This document shows, one piece after another, positions 24,564 to 36,300 of a stretch of 64,000 nt of DNA. The position numbers and the translations under genes were made by a program. The notes under the pieces were generated by a model. That model searched no databases and was not told the origin of the DNA. It saw nothing but the letters and a program-made list of their open reading frames with translations. The stretch is taken from assembly GCA_004293815.1 (NCBI GenBank), contig RDZD01000012.1:1-64000 (forward strand), given 5' to 3'. Numbering within the stretch: position 1 is the first letter of the stretch; every line of letters begins with the position of its first letter. The stretch comes from Cytophagales bacterium. GTDB taxonomy: Bacteria > Bacteroidota > Bacteroidia > Cytophagales > Bernardetiaceae.

Positions 24564-25349
24564 ATGAGTTTAAATATTCCTACCGCCGCCGAGTTGTTCG
24601 AAAAAGGTCAAACACCTGACGTTCTTTTTTGGGTGGGTTGTGCTGGTGCTTTTGACGACCGCTACAAATCTGTCACAAAAGCTATTATCCAGATATTGTC
24701 CCACTTGAAAATAAACTATGCTGTTTTGGGTCCTGAAGAAGGCTGCACGGGCGATCCCGCAAGACGTGCTGGTAATGAGTTTTTATTTCAGATGCAAGCT
24801 CTACCGAATATTACTACCCTTAATAACTACGGAATCAAACGCATTTTAACGGCTTGCCCACACTGTTTCAATACTATCAAAAACGAGTATCCAGCTCTGG
24901 GTGGCAACTATGACGTGCAACATCACTCACAATTCATACAAGAACTCATTGACAAAGGCTTACTCAAGCTCAAAGGCGAAGGCGAGTTTAAGGGGAAACG
25001 TATAACCTACCATGACTCTTGTTATTTGGGGCGTGCCAATGATATTTACGAAGCCCCAAGAGCTATTTTAGAGCAGCTGGATGCCGACTTGGTAGAAATG
25101 CGCAGAGCTAAGAAAAATGGATTATGCTGTGGTGCAGGCGGTGCGCAAATGTTCAAAGAACCCGAAAAAGGCAAAAAAGACATTAATATAGAGCGTACAG
25201 AAGAAGCCCTAAACACAGACGCAGAAGTGATCGCAGTGGCCTGCCCCTTTTGTATGACGATGATGAGCGACGGCGTAAAGCACTTTGAAAAAGAAAGCAA
25301 GGTGAGGGTGCTGGATTTAGCCGAGATTATTGCCAAAAGCCAAATTTAA
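24564..25349 (+). CDS. CCG-domain Fe-S oxidoreductase (HdrB/LutA-like)
   Basis: A 261-residue protein with two cysteine-rich CCG domains, the type found in heterodisulfide reductase subunits, glycolate oxidase GlcF and lactate-utilisation LutA. The first domain has FWVGCAGAFD, EEGCTGD and ACPHCFNTIKNEYP; the second has YHDSCYLGR, GLCCGAGGAQMF and ACPFCMTMM. These bind a non-cubane [4Fe-4S] cluster. In Bacteroidota it usually forms a pair with a larger 4Fe-4S ferredoxin-like protein; that partner is not beside it, but the [2Fe-2S] ferredoxin is directly upstream. It may work with the glycolate/lactate dehydrogenase gene at 28.6 kb, though that is on the other strand and only an inference. The ATG at 24564 is chosen over TTG at 24555. 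Confidence 0.87.
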   Translation: MSLNIPTAAELFEKGQTPDVLFWVGCAGAFDDRYKSVTKAIIQILSHLKINYAVLGPEEGCTGDPARRAGNEFLFQMQALPNITTLNNYGIKRILTACPHCFNTIKNEYPALGGNYDVQHHSQFIQELIDKGLLKLKGEGEFKGKRITYHDSCYLGRANDIYEAPRAILEQLDADLVEMRRAKKNGLCCGAGGAQMFKEPEKGKKDINIERTEEALNTDAEVIAVACPFCMTMMSDGVKHFEKESKVRVLDLAEIIAKSQI

Positions 25350-25418
25350 CATCGATACAGGTAATTATGCCCAAAGGCAGTTTGGTATTGCTGGATCTAC
25401 CATTGATATTTTTTAACT

Positions 25419-27182
25419 ATGAAAAATTACAGTACAACAAAAGTTACACTTTGGTGCATCCTCCTGCTTGGGATATTGTGGCAGCCACTGAATGCCCAAA
25501 GTATTCAAAGCTCATCTATAACCTACGCTAGCTTAGATCTTGACAATGAGCGGTATTTGGCTCTTAACAACGATTATGAAGCAGCTATTGCACTGGCTCA
25601 GGCTAACCTCAAAAGCACCAATGCTAAAAAGAATAGGCCAGAGTTTCTAAAAAGTCAGATGCTTTTGGCTTTAGCTTGGGAAAAAAAGTGTAGAGCTATA
25701 CCGCAAGACATGGTTAGCTTAGAAACTACCGCACGGCTTCTTGATGAATGTATTTCGGAACGAAAAAAAGAAAGCAGTCCTCTGCTTTTGTCTTACGCGC
25801 TCAGCCGCGCTTATTTTTTTCATAGTCAATTTATAAAAGACAATAAAAGGAGCGAGTTTTATCTCAAGTCTTTAGTTGACTTATACGACTGGCATGATGA
25901 TACGCAGTCACTTCTTAGGGCCCTCATCAATTTAAGACAGTTTTACTTTATATCCAAAAATGCGTTGCAAATGGAGCTGGCCGCCCACAAGCTCATACTC
26001 TCTGCGGGCTATGTTTCTAATGAAGAGGCAGCTTCACATTGTGTGGCATATATGCATGATGCCGCTGTGCTTAGAGACTCTAGCAATTTTGATAAATATA
26101 CCTACGTTTACGCCAAGCTTGCCAATAAAGTTTCGAGCAAAATAGCGACAACCTCTTTTCTGAATCTTGGGAAGTCTGCGCATGTTGTTGGATATTTTAG
26201 ACATGCCGAAGACTTGCACTTCAAAGCATTGGAATATGCCAAAAAGTCCAACGACCAAGCTTTTTATATCAAAATTCTAGAAGCAGTAGATTCTTATATT
26301 CGCTTGCGCTTTGTGAGTCCTCAGAACTCCAGTCAACGCTTTTCCATGACGCGCTGGCGCAACCTTATTAAGCAAGAAACAGACGAAGCGTCTCAAAAGA
26401 TGTATGTAAACTCTGCTTTTTTGGTTTTTGACAAAGACCTAAAAGACAAAGATTATAAAAGTGCTCTCAAAGAGCTTGAAATAATATGGACAGTGAGCGG
26501 TAATTTTAAAAATGTCTTGGATCGCTTGACCGTACCGCGACAGGTGATAAACAGGCTATGGCCGGTTAAACTTTACCTGCCCGAGCAGGAACAACGTGAT
26601 GCGCTCGAGAAAGCTAAAATTTTGGAGGCTATTATCAATGCACACAAGCGCAGTGAAGAAGCCAAGACCCTCTATTCCAATTTGCTTTGTGTCTTGTATC
26701 AGGCGGGTGCAGACTATAAGGCCGCCATTAAGTACAAACAGTTGCAACTTAGTTCAAAAGGACATACAAAAGAAAAAGTGATTAATTTACGCAATGATGT
26801 GGCTTATTTGTATCAATTAAACGGGGATTATAAAAGTGCTTTTGATATTTTTAAATCCATTCAAGAAGGCTACAAAGAGGCTAAAAATTTTGCTGGGCAA
26901 GCTGAACAAGAAGGTAAAATTGCTTATTTGTTTATGATGCAAAAAAAGGATTCCAAAGCAAAATCTAGTTTTGACAAAGCAATTGGCTTGGCTCAAAAAA
27001 CCAAAAAACTTGGGTTGCTAGCTCACCACACATTGCGCAAAGCTGAATATTACTTTTGGGCAAATAAAGATAAAACCAATGCGCTCAAAGCTGTACAGGC
27101 CGTGGAAAAGCTTCAGTTAGGCACTAATGAAAAAGCAACTATTGCGCCTACCATCAAACGCCTAAAAGAACTGTTTGTATAA
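25419..27182 (+). CDS. Secreted TPR-like protein of unknown function
   Basis: A 587-residue exported protein: signal peptide (VTLWCILLLGILWQPLNAQ) followed by an almost wholly helical body with degenerate tetratricopeptide repeats. Repeat-like helices are clearest near the C-terminus, for instance DVAYLYQLNGDYKSAFDIFK and KKDSKAKSSFDKAIGLAQK. No other domain is seen. The function is unknown; such TPR proteins serve as scaffolds. It precedes birA by only 6 bases, so the two are likely cotranscribed, although no functional link is obvious. Confidence 0.7.
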   Translation: MKNYSTTKVTLWCILLLGILWQPLNAQSIQSSSITYASLDLDNERYLALNNDYEAAIALAQANLKSTNAKKNRPEFLKSQMLLALAWEKKCRAIPQDMVSLETTARLLDECISERKKESSPLLLSYALSRAYFFHSQFIKDNKRSEFYLKSLVDLYDWHDDTQSLLRALINLRQFYFISKNALQMELAAHKLILSAGYVSNEEAASHCVAYMHDAAVLRDSSNFDKYTYVYAKLANKVSSKIATTSFLNLGKSAHVVGYFRHAEDLHFKALEYAKKSNDQAFYIKILEAVDSYIRLRFVSPQNSSQRFSMTRWRNLIKQETDEASQKMYVNSAFLVFDKDLKDKDYKSALKELEIIWTVSGNFKNVLDRLTVPRQVINRLWPVKLYLPEQEQRDALEKAKILEAIINAHKRSEEAKTLYSNLLCVLYQAGADYKAAIKYKQLQLSSKGHTKEKVINLRNDVAYLYQLNGDYKSAFDIFKSIQEGYKEAKNFAGQAEQEGKIAYLFMMQKKDSKAKSSFDKAIGLAQKTKKLGLLAHHTLRKAEYYFWANKDKTNALKAVQAVEKLQLGTNEKATIAPTIKRLKELFV

Positions 27183-27188
27183 AAAAGT

Positions 27189-27956
27189 ATGAAATATGCG
27201 CTACAAAAACCGCAAACGCTTTTTATAGGGCAGCACTGCATTGGTTTAGAAACCTGTGAGTCCACCAGTTCCTATCTTGCGCAGTTGCCAGCCAGTGAGG
27301 TTTGGGAAGGCTCTTGTGCGATGGCCCATGAGCAAACGAAGGGGCGTGGACAGCTCAATAATTCTTGGGAATCAGAGCCTTATCAAAATCTTACTTTTTC
27401 TTGTTTACTCAAGCCCAAGTTTCTTTTGGCGCGTGAGGGACATTTTTTAACCATGACTGTAGCTTTGGGTATTACAGATGCACTTAAAGCCATGGGGATA
27501 CATACTGCACAAATCAAATGGCCTAATGATTTGATGCTTCAGGGACGCAAGCTGGCCGGTTTGCTTATTGAAAGCCGTTTGCATGGTGAAAACATCGATT
27601 CTGCCATTGTTGGCATAGGCTTAAACATCAACCAGCAAAGCTTTCTAACCCCCAATGCAATTTCTTTGCTGCAATACACTGGTTTGCACTATGAGGTATC
27701 TGCTGTCTTTGTCAGCGTGGTAGAACATCTTGAAAAGCGGTATTTTCAGCTCAAAAACAGGAGTTTTGAACAGCTTTCGCAAGACTATCACGCTCAGATG
27801 TTTGGTTTAAATCAATGCCGAAATTTCAGAGACCTCCAAACAGAGGAGGCCTTTGAGGCGTATGTGGAAGGGGTTCACAAAGAAGGCGGTTTACTCCTGC
27901 GTGATATGAATGGACTTAGCAGGCGGTATTTTTCAAAGGAAGTTCTTTGGCTTTAA
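27189..27956 (+). CDS. birA: Biotin-[acetyl-CoA-carboxylase] ligase
   Basis: A 255-residue biotin protein ligase. It activates biotin with ATP and attaches it to the biotin carboxyl carrier protein. Recognised motifs: CESTSSYLAQ (substrate entry), the biotinyl-AMP loop KGRGQLNNSW (a variant of GRGRRGRxW), IKWPNDLMLQGRKLAGLLIE with the catalytic lysine, and IVGIGLNIN. The enzyme is the short class I form with no N-terminal DNA-binding domain, so it is not a repressor. The gene lies 6 bases after a TPR gene. Its last 41 bases overlap the 3' end of the ECF sigma gene on the other strand. Confidence 0.93.
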   Translation: MKYALQKPQTLFIGQHCIGLETCESTSSYLAQLPASEVWEGSCAMAHEQTKGRGQLNNSWESEPYQNLTFSCLLKPKFLLAREGHFLTMTVALGITDALKAMGIHTAQIKWPNDLMLQGRKLAGLLIESRLHGENIDSAIVGIGLNINQQSFLTPNAISLLQYTGLHYEVSAVFVSVVEHLEKRYFQLKNRSFEQLSQDYHAQMFGLNQCRNFRDLQTEEAFEAYVEGVHKEGGLLLRDMNGLSRRYFSKEVLWL

Positions 27957-28473
27957 GTAGGTCTAGCTCTGAGCAGAGTTTACGGCGCAGCTTGAGCCTC
28001 GCTTTATGCAAACGCGTGCGGCTAGTAGCTTCTGAAATACCCATAAGTAAAGCCACCTCCTCTGTTTTATAGCCATGCACATCACAAAGCAAGATAGTGA
28101 GACGTAGTTCCTCTGGCAAGGCTTTGAGAGCAGATAGCGTTTCGTCCGAAAAATCACTTTCAAAAGAAACGGCTCTGTAACTACTGGGTAGCTGGCTTTC
28201 TTGAGAATCGTCTATGCTCAATTCGTGCAAGTTCTTTTTGGCGCGATACTGTGTAGCAAAGGTATTATAAAGTATTTTGAGTAACCACGCTTTGGCGTTT
28301 GAGTTTTGGTGGTACTTGTCTATGTTTTTGAATGCCTTGATGAAAGTATCCTGAACAAGATCTTGAGCATCTGCATGCGAGTGGGTGAGCTTGTAGGCGT
28401 AGGCGAGCAGGGCGCGTTCGCAAGGTATAAACTCTTGGGTAAATAGACGCGTTAAGTCATCATGGTGTTGCAT
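27916..28473 (-). CDS. ECF-type RNA polymerase sigma factor
   Basis: A 185-residue extracytoplasmic-function sigma factor. Region 2 (about residues 22-65: AYKLTHSHADAQDLVQDTFI, then YHQNSNAKAWLLKILYNTFA) and region 4 (about 118-165: LPEELRLTILLCDVHGYKTE, VALLMGISEATSRTRLHKAR) are intact. It redirects RNA polymerase to a set of promoters under envelope or oxidative stress. No anti-sigma factor gene is next to it; the flanking gene is an FAD dehydrogenase, so control is either post-translational by a distant partner or transcriptional. Its 3' end overlaps birA by 41 bases tail to tail. A weakly symmetrical sequence around 28550-28575 lies between it and the next gene. Confidence 0.92.
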   Translation of the reverse strand: MQHHDDLTRLFTQEFIPCERALLAYAYKLTHSHADAQDLVQDTFIKAFKNIDKYHQNSNAKAWLLKILYNTFATQYRAKKNLHELSIDDSQESQLPSSYRAVSFESDFSDETLSALKALPEELRLTILLCDVHGYKTEEVALLMGISEATSRTRLHKARLKLRRKLCSELDLLKAKELPLKNTAC

Positions 28474-28594
28474 GAGGATATCGTTTGGGGTGGCGTTACT
28501 AAAAGTGATACGAAAATCATGTTAGATACATTACAAACGCATACACTTTTTGTGAACTTTTGTTAAACAAAGTAATGACACCCCAAGTTTTGAA

Positions 28595-30013
28595 CTAAAA
28601 AATTTTACTTGGATTAAGAATACCTTTAGGATCAAAAACCTGTTTAATGCCACGCATGATGGTAAGTTTAATCTCGGGCATAGCCATCGGCATAAACTCA
28701 CGCTTGGCCCAGCCTATGCCATGTTCGCCTGAAAGTGTTCCGCCTAAAGCGATGCACGCGGCAAACATTTCACGCATGGCTTTAGGCACTTCATGCTGCC
28801 AATAAGCATCTGAAAGAGATTCTTTGAGAATATTGACATGTAAATTGCCATCGCCTGCATGTCCGTAACAAACCGCTCTAAACCCGTAAAGCTTAGCTAT
28901 TGCTTTGATTTTCAAGATTAAATTGGGCAGCTGACTTCTTGGAACGACTAAGTCTTCTGACTTGGTATGGCTAAAAGCATTCAAAGCAGGTGATATCTGT
29001 CGACGCAGTTTCCAAAGTTCTTCTTTGTGTGTGTGGTCTTGCGCAAGCAAAATTTCGCCTATTTCATAATCAGCCAATACTTCATGAATGAGTTCTGCAT
29101 TTTGAAGCAATTCTTCATCTTTGTTGCCGTCCAGTTCTATGATGAGGTGTGCCTCTATACCCTCTTGATGTGGCACAACAGACTTTGATTTGAGCTTTTC
29201 TTCCAAATAAGCGGAGGTGATATTGATGGCATCATGCTCCATAAACTCCATACCCGACGGCACAATACCAGCTAAATAGATAGAAGAAATAGCTCTGCAT
29301 GCCATTTCAGAGCTATAAAAAGGCACTAAAAGCACCAAGCTCTTGGTTGGTAGAGGGCGAAGTTTAAATACAATTTTGGTAATAATGCCTAGAGTTCCCT
29401 CACTGCCTATCATAAGCTGGGTTAGATTGTAGCCTGTGGAATTTTTGAGCACATTAGCACCTGTCCAAAAAATATCGCCTTGAGCTGTAACCATTTCTAT
29501 GTTAAGTACATAGTCTCTTGTAACACCATATTTGACGGCCTTCGGGCCACCTGAGCACTCTGCCAAGTTACCACCCAAAAAACAACTGCCCTTGCTGGCA
29601 GGGTCAGGCGGGTAAAAAAGACCTTTTTCCATCACTGCTTTTTGAAAAACCTCAGTAACTACGCCAGGTTCTACAGTGGCCTGTAAATTAACAGTATCAA
29701 TGTCTAAAATTTTATTGAACCTCTCCATACTTAGAACCACGCCACCATGTACGGGCAGTGCACCTCCGCTCAGGCCTGTACCCCCGCCGCGTGGTGTTAC
29801 TGGGATGAGATGTGTGGAGCAATAACGCATTATTTGACTGACTTCAAAAGCTGTAGCAGGGCAAAGTACAACTTCGGGCATATACATGAAGTCTTCTGTC
29901 TCGTCTTTGGCACAAATGGCTAGCTTCTCAGGACTGGTGTGCGTATGAATTTGGCCTAAAAGCTGTGTAAAAAAACGCAAGTCTTCTTCTTCTATCTTTT
30001 TAAAAGCGGTCAT
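28595..30013 (-). CDS. FAD-linked 2-hydroxyacid dehydrogenase (glycolate oxidase subunit GlcD family)
   Basis: A 472-residue flavoprotein of the GlcD/D-lactate dehydrogenase group, which oxidises glycolate, D-lactate or a similar 2-hydroxyacid. Seen are the FAD-binding segment PRGGGTGLSGGALPVHGGVV (residues about 74-93), the conserved LGGNLAECSGGPKAVKYG and MIGSEGTLGIIT, and at the C-terminus the metal-binding GHAGDGNLHVNI and the GTLSGEHGIGWAKREFM block. Which acid is used cannot be told. A CCG-domain Fe-S protein of the kind that often partners GlcD lies 3 kb away on the other strand. A -7 box TACATTTG stands 18 bases upstream of the start. Confidence 0.93.
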   Translation of the reverse strand: MTAFKKIEEEDLRFFTQLLGQIHTHTSPEKLAICAKDETEDFMYMPEVVLCPATAFEVSQIMRYCSTHLIPVTPRGGGTGLSGGALPVHGGVVLSMERFNKILDIDTVNLQATVEPGVVTEVFQKAVMEKGLFYPPDPASKGSCFLGGNLAECSGGPKAVKYGVTRDYVLNIEMVTAQGDIFWTGANVLKNSTGYNLTQLMIGSEGTLGIITKIVFKLRPLPTKSLVLLVPFYSSEMACRAISSIYLAGIVPSGMEFMEHDAINITSAYLEEKLKSKSVVPHQEGIEAHLIIELDGNKDEELLQNAELIHEVLADYEIGEILLAQDHTHKEELWKLRRQISPALNAFSHTKSEDLVVPRSQLPNLILKIKAIAKLYGFRAVCYGHAGDGNLHVNILKESLSDAYWQHEVPKAMREMFAACIALGGTLSGEHGIGWAKREFMPMAMPEIKLTIMRGIKQVFDPKGILNPSKIF

Positions 30014-30030
30014 ATCTATTTTTTTGACTA

Positions 30031-30038
30031 CAAATGTA
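30031..30038 (-). promoter_or_regulatory. -7 promoter box TACATTTG of the glcD-like gene
   Basis: A full TAnnTTTG match on the minus strand, 17 bases before the start codon. The -33 part is not recognised. Confidence 0.4.
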
Positions 30039-30249
30039 AGCCTTTAGTGAGCACTTTATACTTTAGAATCTATTTTTTTGGTTTTGAGAAAAAGACCATA
30101 GGATTTCTAAAGGGTTAACTAGACTTTTCAAAATAGTGTAGTATCTTATTCTTGAAAAAAAAATTGCATTCCACAGCGCGTACAGCAAGTTTATAGACTA
30201 AGCAACTATAAGTTTGCAGCAATGCAACAAGTTGTTCATATAAAAAACA

Positions 30250-30257
30250 TAATTTTG
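30250..30257 (+). promoter_or_regulatory. -7 promoter box TAATTTTG of the giant secreted protein
   Basis: A full TAnnTTTG match 49 bases before the ATG. A TTG at 30232-30234 is 15 bases upstream, slightly short of the usual spacing. Confidence 0.4.
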
Positions 30258-30306
30258 CATCCTTGAAAAACAATAATTTGTTTATTGATCTCCAAAATAG
30301 ACTCCA

Positions 30307-33300
30307 ATGACCCTAAAATCATTACTTTTCTACTTAGTCTTCTCACTGCTTTTGTGCTTTAGCTTCACAGCTCAAGCCCAAATACCATTTACAGAAGACT
30401 TTAACAGCTATACTGGTACAGGGTTTGACCCTGCCCCAGTAGCAGGCCGCCTTGATTCAGATCTTTGGACTGTGGCTGGTTTTTCTGATGGTGCCACCAC
30501 TTTTGGAGGTACAAGTATTGCAGGCGACTTTGCGCGCGGCAACTCACCTGGAAACGTTACAACGGGTGGACTCTACAGTTTTACTGTGGCTGCTGGTAAC
30601 AACATCGTGGGTGTGCAGCCCACAGGTTCAGACTGGAACGTGAATGGAACTCTCACTCTGCGCCTCAACAACACCACAGGGAGCACAGTGAGTACCTTGA
30701 ACCTCAGCTATGATATTTGGACTTTCAATGATCAGCCACGAGGCAATTCATTAAACCTATCCTATTCTACAGATGGCGTAACCTTCACGCCACTTCCCGC
30801 CGCCGATTTTACTACGCCCGCTGCTGCTACTGGTGCAACATGGGCTAGCACACCTCGCAGCATAGCCATAACTGGTTTGAGTCTAGCCGCAGGCTCTAAC
30901 ATATTTATTCGTTGGACGGGTAATGACGTTGTTGGCACTGGTGGCAGAGATGAGTATGGTATTGATAATGTGTCGGTTAGTACTGGCGCGGCATCTCCGC
31001 CAAACCTTGTCATGACCGAACTGATGTATAATTGCAATAGCCCAGAACCAACCAACCAATGGGAGTGGGTGGAAATATACAATGCAGGTGCTACGGCTGT
31101 CAACTTGAGTGGTTTTGTGTTTGATGACGATGAGGGTGCACCTCTAGCAGCTGCTAATATTGCTTCAGGCTCTATTCCTGCTGGCCAAACAGCTGTACTT
31201 TACAACGCCGATGCACTGGCAGCAGCTGACTTCTCGGCGGCTTGGGGCAGCGGTATCAACTTGGTGGCAGTTACGAACTGGCCTTCATTGTCCAATAATG
31301 ATGATGTAATAGCACTCTGGCAAAGCATCGGAAGTTATGGCGCGCGTGTTTTTGCTAACGCTATAGACCAAGTAAGTTATGATGGTGTATCTCCTTGGCC
31401 GATACCAAACAACGCATCTTCTATCTACTTGAATGTAGCACCCACCACAGCGGCTAACGATATAGCTGCTAACTGGACTTTGTCGGTGTTGCCTAGTAGT
31501 ACAGTTTGCTGCTTTGCTACTTACCAAAGCACAGCCACCACGACACCAGCTGCTCACCCCAACAGCGGTGGTGACTTCGGTTCTCCTGGCCCTTTTAACA
31601 CGCCGCCTGTAGTGGCCATACCAATTCCTGATCAGGTTACGACTGTAGGAACGGCCTTTACTTACACTTTTCCTGTTGGCACTTTTACTGATGCTGATGG
31701 TGACGCGCTCAGCTATAGCGCAGTGTTTGACGACTTAGACGAAAACCCTATAGCTATCACGACTTGGCTTAATTTTGACCCTGCCACACGTACATTTAGC
31801 GGAACAGCACCCGACAATAGTTTTGCGGGCATCATGCGCATTAAAGTAAAGGCTGACGATGGGCGTGGCGGAAAAGCCTCAGATGTGTTCGTTTTAAGGG
31901 TCAATTTATCTCCCACAACGCCAATTCTCACAGCAGCACCTATAGGACGCTACTCTGCTGCTTTAGTTGCAGCAGATTTTAATACAGGTGCAGCAGAAAT
32001 TCCTGCCCACGACCCCGCCTCACAACGCTTATTTGTAGTTAATGGTTCAACCAAGCGTATTGATGTGCTTAACATCACCACTATGGCATTTATTACTAGC
32101 ATAGACCTCAGCACTGCCACTGGTACGTTTTCAGGTGGTTCTGCTAACAGTGTGGCTTGTAAAGGTGGCATTTTGGCTATTGCCGTACAAAACTCTAATG
32201 CGCAGCTTCCTGGTGAAGTACTTTTTTATAACGCCGCTGGCCCTTATGCTGCTCCTCTGTCGCGCCCAGTAGTCGGTGCGTTGCCAGACATGCTAGTTTT
32301 TACCAAAGACGGCAAGAAAGTATTGGTCGCTAACGAAGGCGAGCCTACACCCGTTACATACGCCCCTGACCCAGTGGGTTCAGTCAGTATCATAGACATC
32401 ACTTCTGGTGTAGGTACTCCTGTCGTTACTACCGCCACTTTTGCAGCTTTTGATGCCTCTGCTGCTACACTGAAGGCTGCCGGTGTGCATTTGACTGGAT
32501 ATGCTGGCGCAACGCTTTCTCAGGACTTGGAGCCCGAATATATTGCAGTTTCTGATGATGGTGCTACAGCTTGGATTACCCTTCAAGAAAACAATGCCAT
32601 AGCTAAGCTGAATATATTGACTTCTACCATTACAGAAATCAAGCCTTTAGGAACACGCAATCACCGCACAGCAGTAGCCAATGGTAATGGTCTTGATGCT
32701 ACAGACTCTGATGTAGGCATCAATATTGCAAGATTGCCAATAAAAGGAATGTATCAGCCAGATGCTATTCATAGCTTTATGGTGGGCAGCAATACTTATT
32801 TGCTCATGGCTAATGAAGGCGATGCCCGTGACTATGGGGCTGGCTTTCAAGAAGAGGTTCGTGTGAATACCCTTACTCTGGACGCTGGCGTATTTCCTAA
32901 TGCTGCCGCTGTACAGAATATTTTGAATGCTGGTCGCGTGGGCGTAACCAACCGAGCAGGCGATACAGATGGCGATGGTGATTTTGATGATCTTTGGGCT
33001 TTTGGTACACGTTCTTTTTCGGTGCGTGATGCCAATGCCAATTTGATTTATGACAGCGGTGATGACTTTGAGCAGATAACAGCACTCACCTACCCCAGTA
33101 ATTTTAACTGTACCCACAGCGGATCTACAGGCAACACCATAGATAGCCGAAGCGATAACAAAGGCCCCGAACCAGAAGGTATTGCTTATGGTGAAATCTG
33201 CGGTAAAAAATATGTTTTCGTAGGCTTGGAGCGCATTGGTGGCGTGATGGTTTATGATATTACAAACCCCGTGAAGCCTATTTTTGTCCAGTATTTGAAT

Positions 33301-36300
33301 AACCGTAACTTTGGCGTAACCCCTCTGTTTGCTAATGTCGCTACGGTTGGGGACTTAGGCCCAGAAGGCTTGATTTTTATACCAGCTTCTGAAAGCCATA
33401 CAGGTAGCCCACTTTTGGTGGTTTGCAATGAAGTAAGCGGAAGCACATCTGTTTTCCAAATCAATGTAGCCCCTGCTATGACGGTTACTGCTGGCCCAAT
33501 GTACTTCACCAGTCCAGCTGTTGGTACACCATCGGGCGTGCAAACATATACCGTACAAGGCAACTGTCTCACCAATGATTTGAATTTGACCACATCTGCA
33601 CCGTTTGAAATCAGCTTAGCAGCTGGTGGACCTTTCAGCTCAGCGGTTACTATTCCTGTAGCCACTGCCAACGCAGGGCCAGTAACTATTTATATTCGCT
33701 TTGTACCTACTGCTGTGGGTGTTACAGCAGGCAACGTCCTTCATGCAAGCACAGGTGTGACCTCTGTCAATCTTCCTTTAACGGGTGAAGTGGTGGATAT
33801 CACTAAAATACACACGGTACAAGGTACAACCGACGTACCGCCTGTTTTGGCTAACTTCACATTAGAAGGGATTGTGGTAGGCGACTTTCAAGAACCCACT
33901 GCTACAGGCGGACTTGGAGGCTTCTATTTGCAAGAAGAAGATTTTGATAAGGATGCCCTCGCCACAACTTCTGAAGGTATTTTCGTATTCTCTATGACTC
34001 CTGTTAATGTGGGTGATCGTGTCCGTGTTACGGGCTTGGTGAATGAGTTTTTCAACCAAACTCAAATAGGCACGGGACCTTTACCTCCTACAGTTACAGT
34101 TATCAATACGGGCAATCCTTTACCTGTTGCATCAGTTATTGATTTTCCTGTTCCTGCACCTGTAGCGGGTGTGGCTTACTTGGAGCGTTTTGAGAATATG
34201 TACATCAATATTCCCGAAACAATGACTACTACAGATCATTTCCGTTTGGGTCGTTTTGGTGAAGTTGGGCTTTCTGCCGATGGACGATTGATTAACCCAA
34301 GCAATGAAATTGATTTGAATGATGCAGTGGCTACTGGCACAACTTCTACTGGTACAAGTAACCTTCCTGCTCTTCTGGCACAAGCGGACTTGAACAGACG
34401 TCGCCTTATTATCTTGGATGATGGTCTCACGCAACAAAACCCAACAGTCATCAAACATTGGCAGTCTGGAATCAACACGCACCGTCTAGGCACGACTGTA
34501 GACAATCTCTTCGGCGTAATGAGTTATGGATTTTCGGCTTACCGAATACAGCCTTTGTCTGCTGCCCTCCCTGTATTTAACTTTGCCCCACGCCCAACCG
34601 TACCAACCGTAGGTGCTGCTAACCTGAAAGTTGCTAGCTTTAATGTGTTAAACTACTTTAATGGTGATGGTCTTGGTGGCGGCTTCCCTACCTCAAGAGG
34701 AGCGGATAACATGACAGAGTTCATGCGCCAACGCACAAAAACATTTGCCACACTGGCGGCAATGAATGCCGATGTGGTAGGTTTGATAGAAGTAGAAAAT
34801 GACGGCATTGGCGCGAACTCTGCCTTACAAGATCTTGTAAACGGGTTGAATGCTTTTATTGGTGGTGCGCCCACTTATTCTTTCATCGCAGATCCTGTTA
34901 CAGGTGTAGGTACAGATGAAATCAAAGTGGCAATTATCTACAAAAGTGCCGTTGTATCTCCTATAGGTGCTTCTCAAAGCTTTGCCTCTGTGGACTTCGA
35001 TCGCTTGCCTGTAGCACAGACCTTCCAAACCGTAGTGGGAAGCCACAAGTTTACGTATGTTATTAATCACTTTAAATCAAAAAGTTGTACTGGTGCTTCG
35101 GGCATAGAAGCTGACGCGGGCGACGGACAAGGTTGTTGGAATGCCAAGCGTAAGAGACAAGCTACTGCGCTTATGTCATTCATAGACATCCTTAAAACGA
35201 CTGCTTGTGATGGCGACATCGTTACTATGGGCGATTATAACGCCTACGAGCAAGAAGACCCGATGGACTTTATGCGTGCAGGCGGCCTCACCTCACTGAT
35301 TGAGAACAGCTATTCGTTTATGTTTGATGCACAGAGCGGCTCTCTTGACCATGCATTGGCTACGGCTTCTATGGCGGCGCAATTGACGAGTGGTAAAAAG
35401 TGGCATATTAATGGTGACGAACCAGTTATCATTGATTACAATACCAATTTTAAGGTTAGCTCAGGCGGAACATCTCCTGACTACTACACGCCTACTCCAT
35501 TCCGTTCTTCTGACCACGACCCAGTTTTGGTAGGCTTTAGTTTGGCCAACATCACAAGCACAAGCACTAGTCCGTTAGATAACGCAACAGGGGTTTCGCT
35601 TGGCACAACGGCAGTGACTATCACATTTACGAGTGTGCCGTCAGCAGGTTGTGGAAACTTGATTATACGTCGCACCAGCGACGGCGTGGCAGTGGCTACA
35701 GTTGCGGCCACAACAGCTACTGTGTCTGGTAATGCAATGACCTTTAACGTGGGAGCAGTTTTTACTTGTGGCGAAAGCTATTACGTAGAGATTCAACCTA
35801 CAGCGATTTCTAACTTTGCAGGCATTAACACAACTACCGCATGGAACTTTACGATAGAAACTCCTTGCGCAAGCATAGGTTCTACGGGCACGATTCCACC
35901 ACCGCTCTGGATTTACGCGAAAGGTATCAATACGACATCTATTGACCTGCGTTGGTATGATTTGGCAACTGATGAACTGGGTTATAGAATTTATCGTGCT
36001 TTGGAAACTACCAATGAGTTTGGTCTTTTAGCCACTGTGCCAGCTGGAACAGGCGAGATGAACTATGTAGATACGGGATTGTCTTCAGACACACGCTACG
36101 TGTATTTTGTACGCCCTTACAAAGGAGAAATTTTTGCTACCTCGGACGAAGCTATTGGCTATACTTACCCAAATGTGCCTAAACTCACTGTTTTGAGTGA
36201 TGCGTGCTTCAATGAGTCAGGTAAAATTAAAGCCACCAACGATCATAAGACTGGTCGCTTCTTCTGGTATGAGAGCCTCACGGCCATCGCGCCAATTCTA

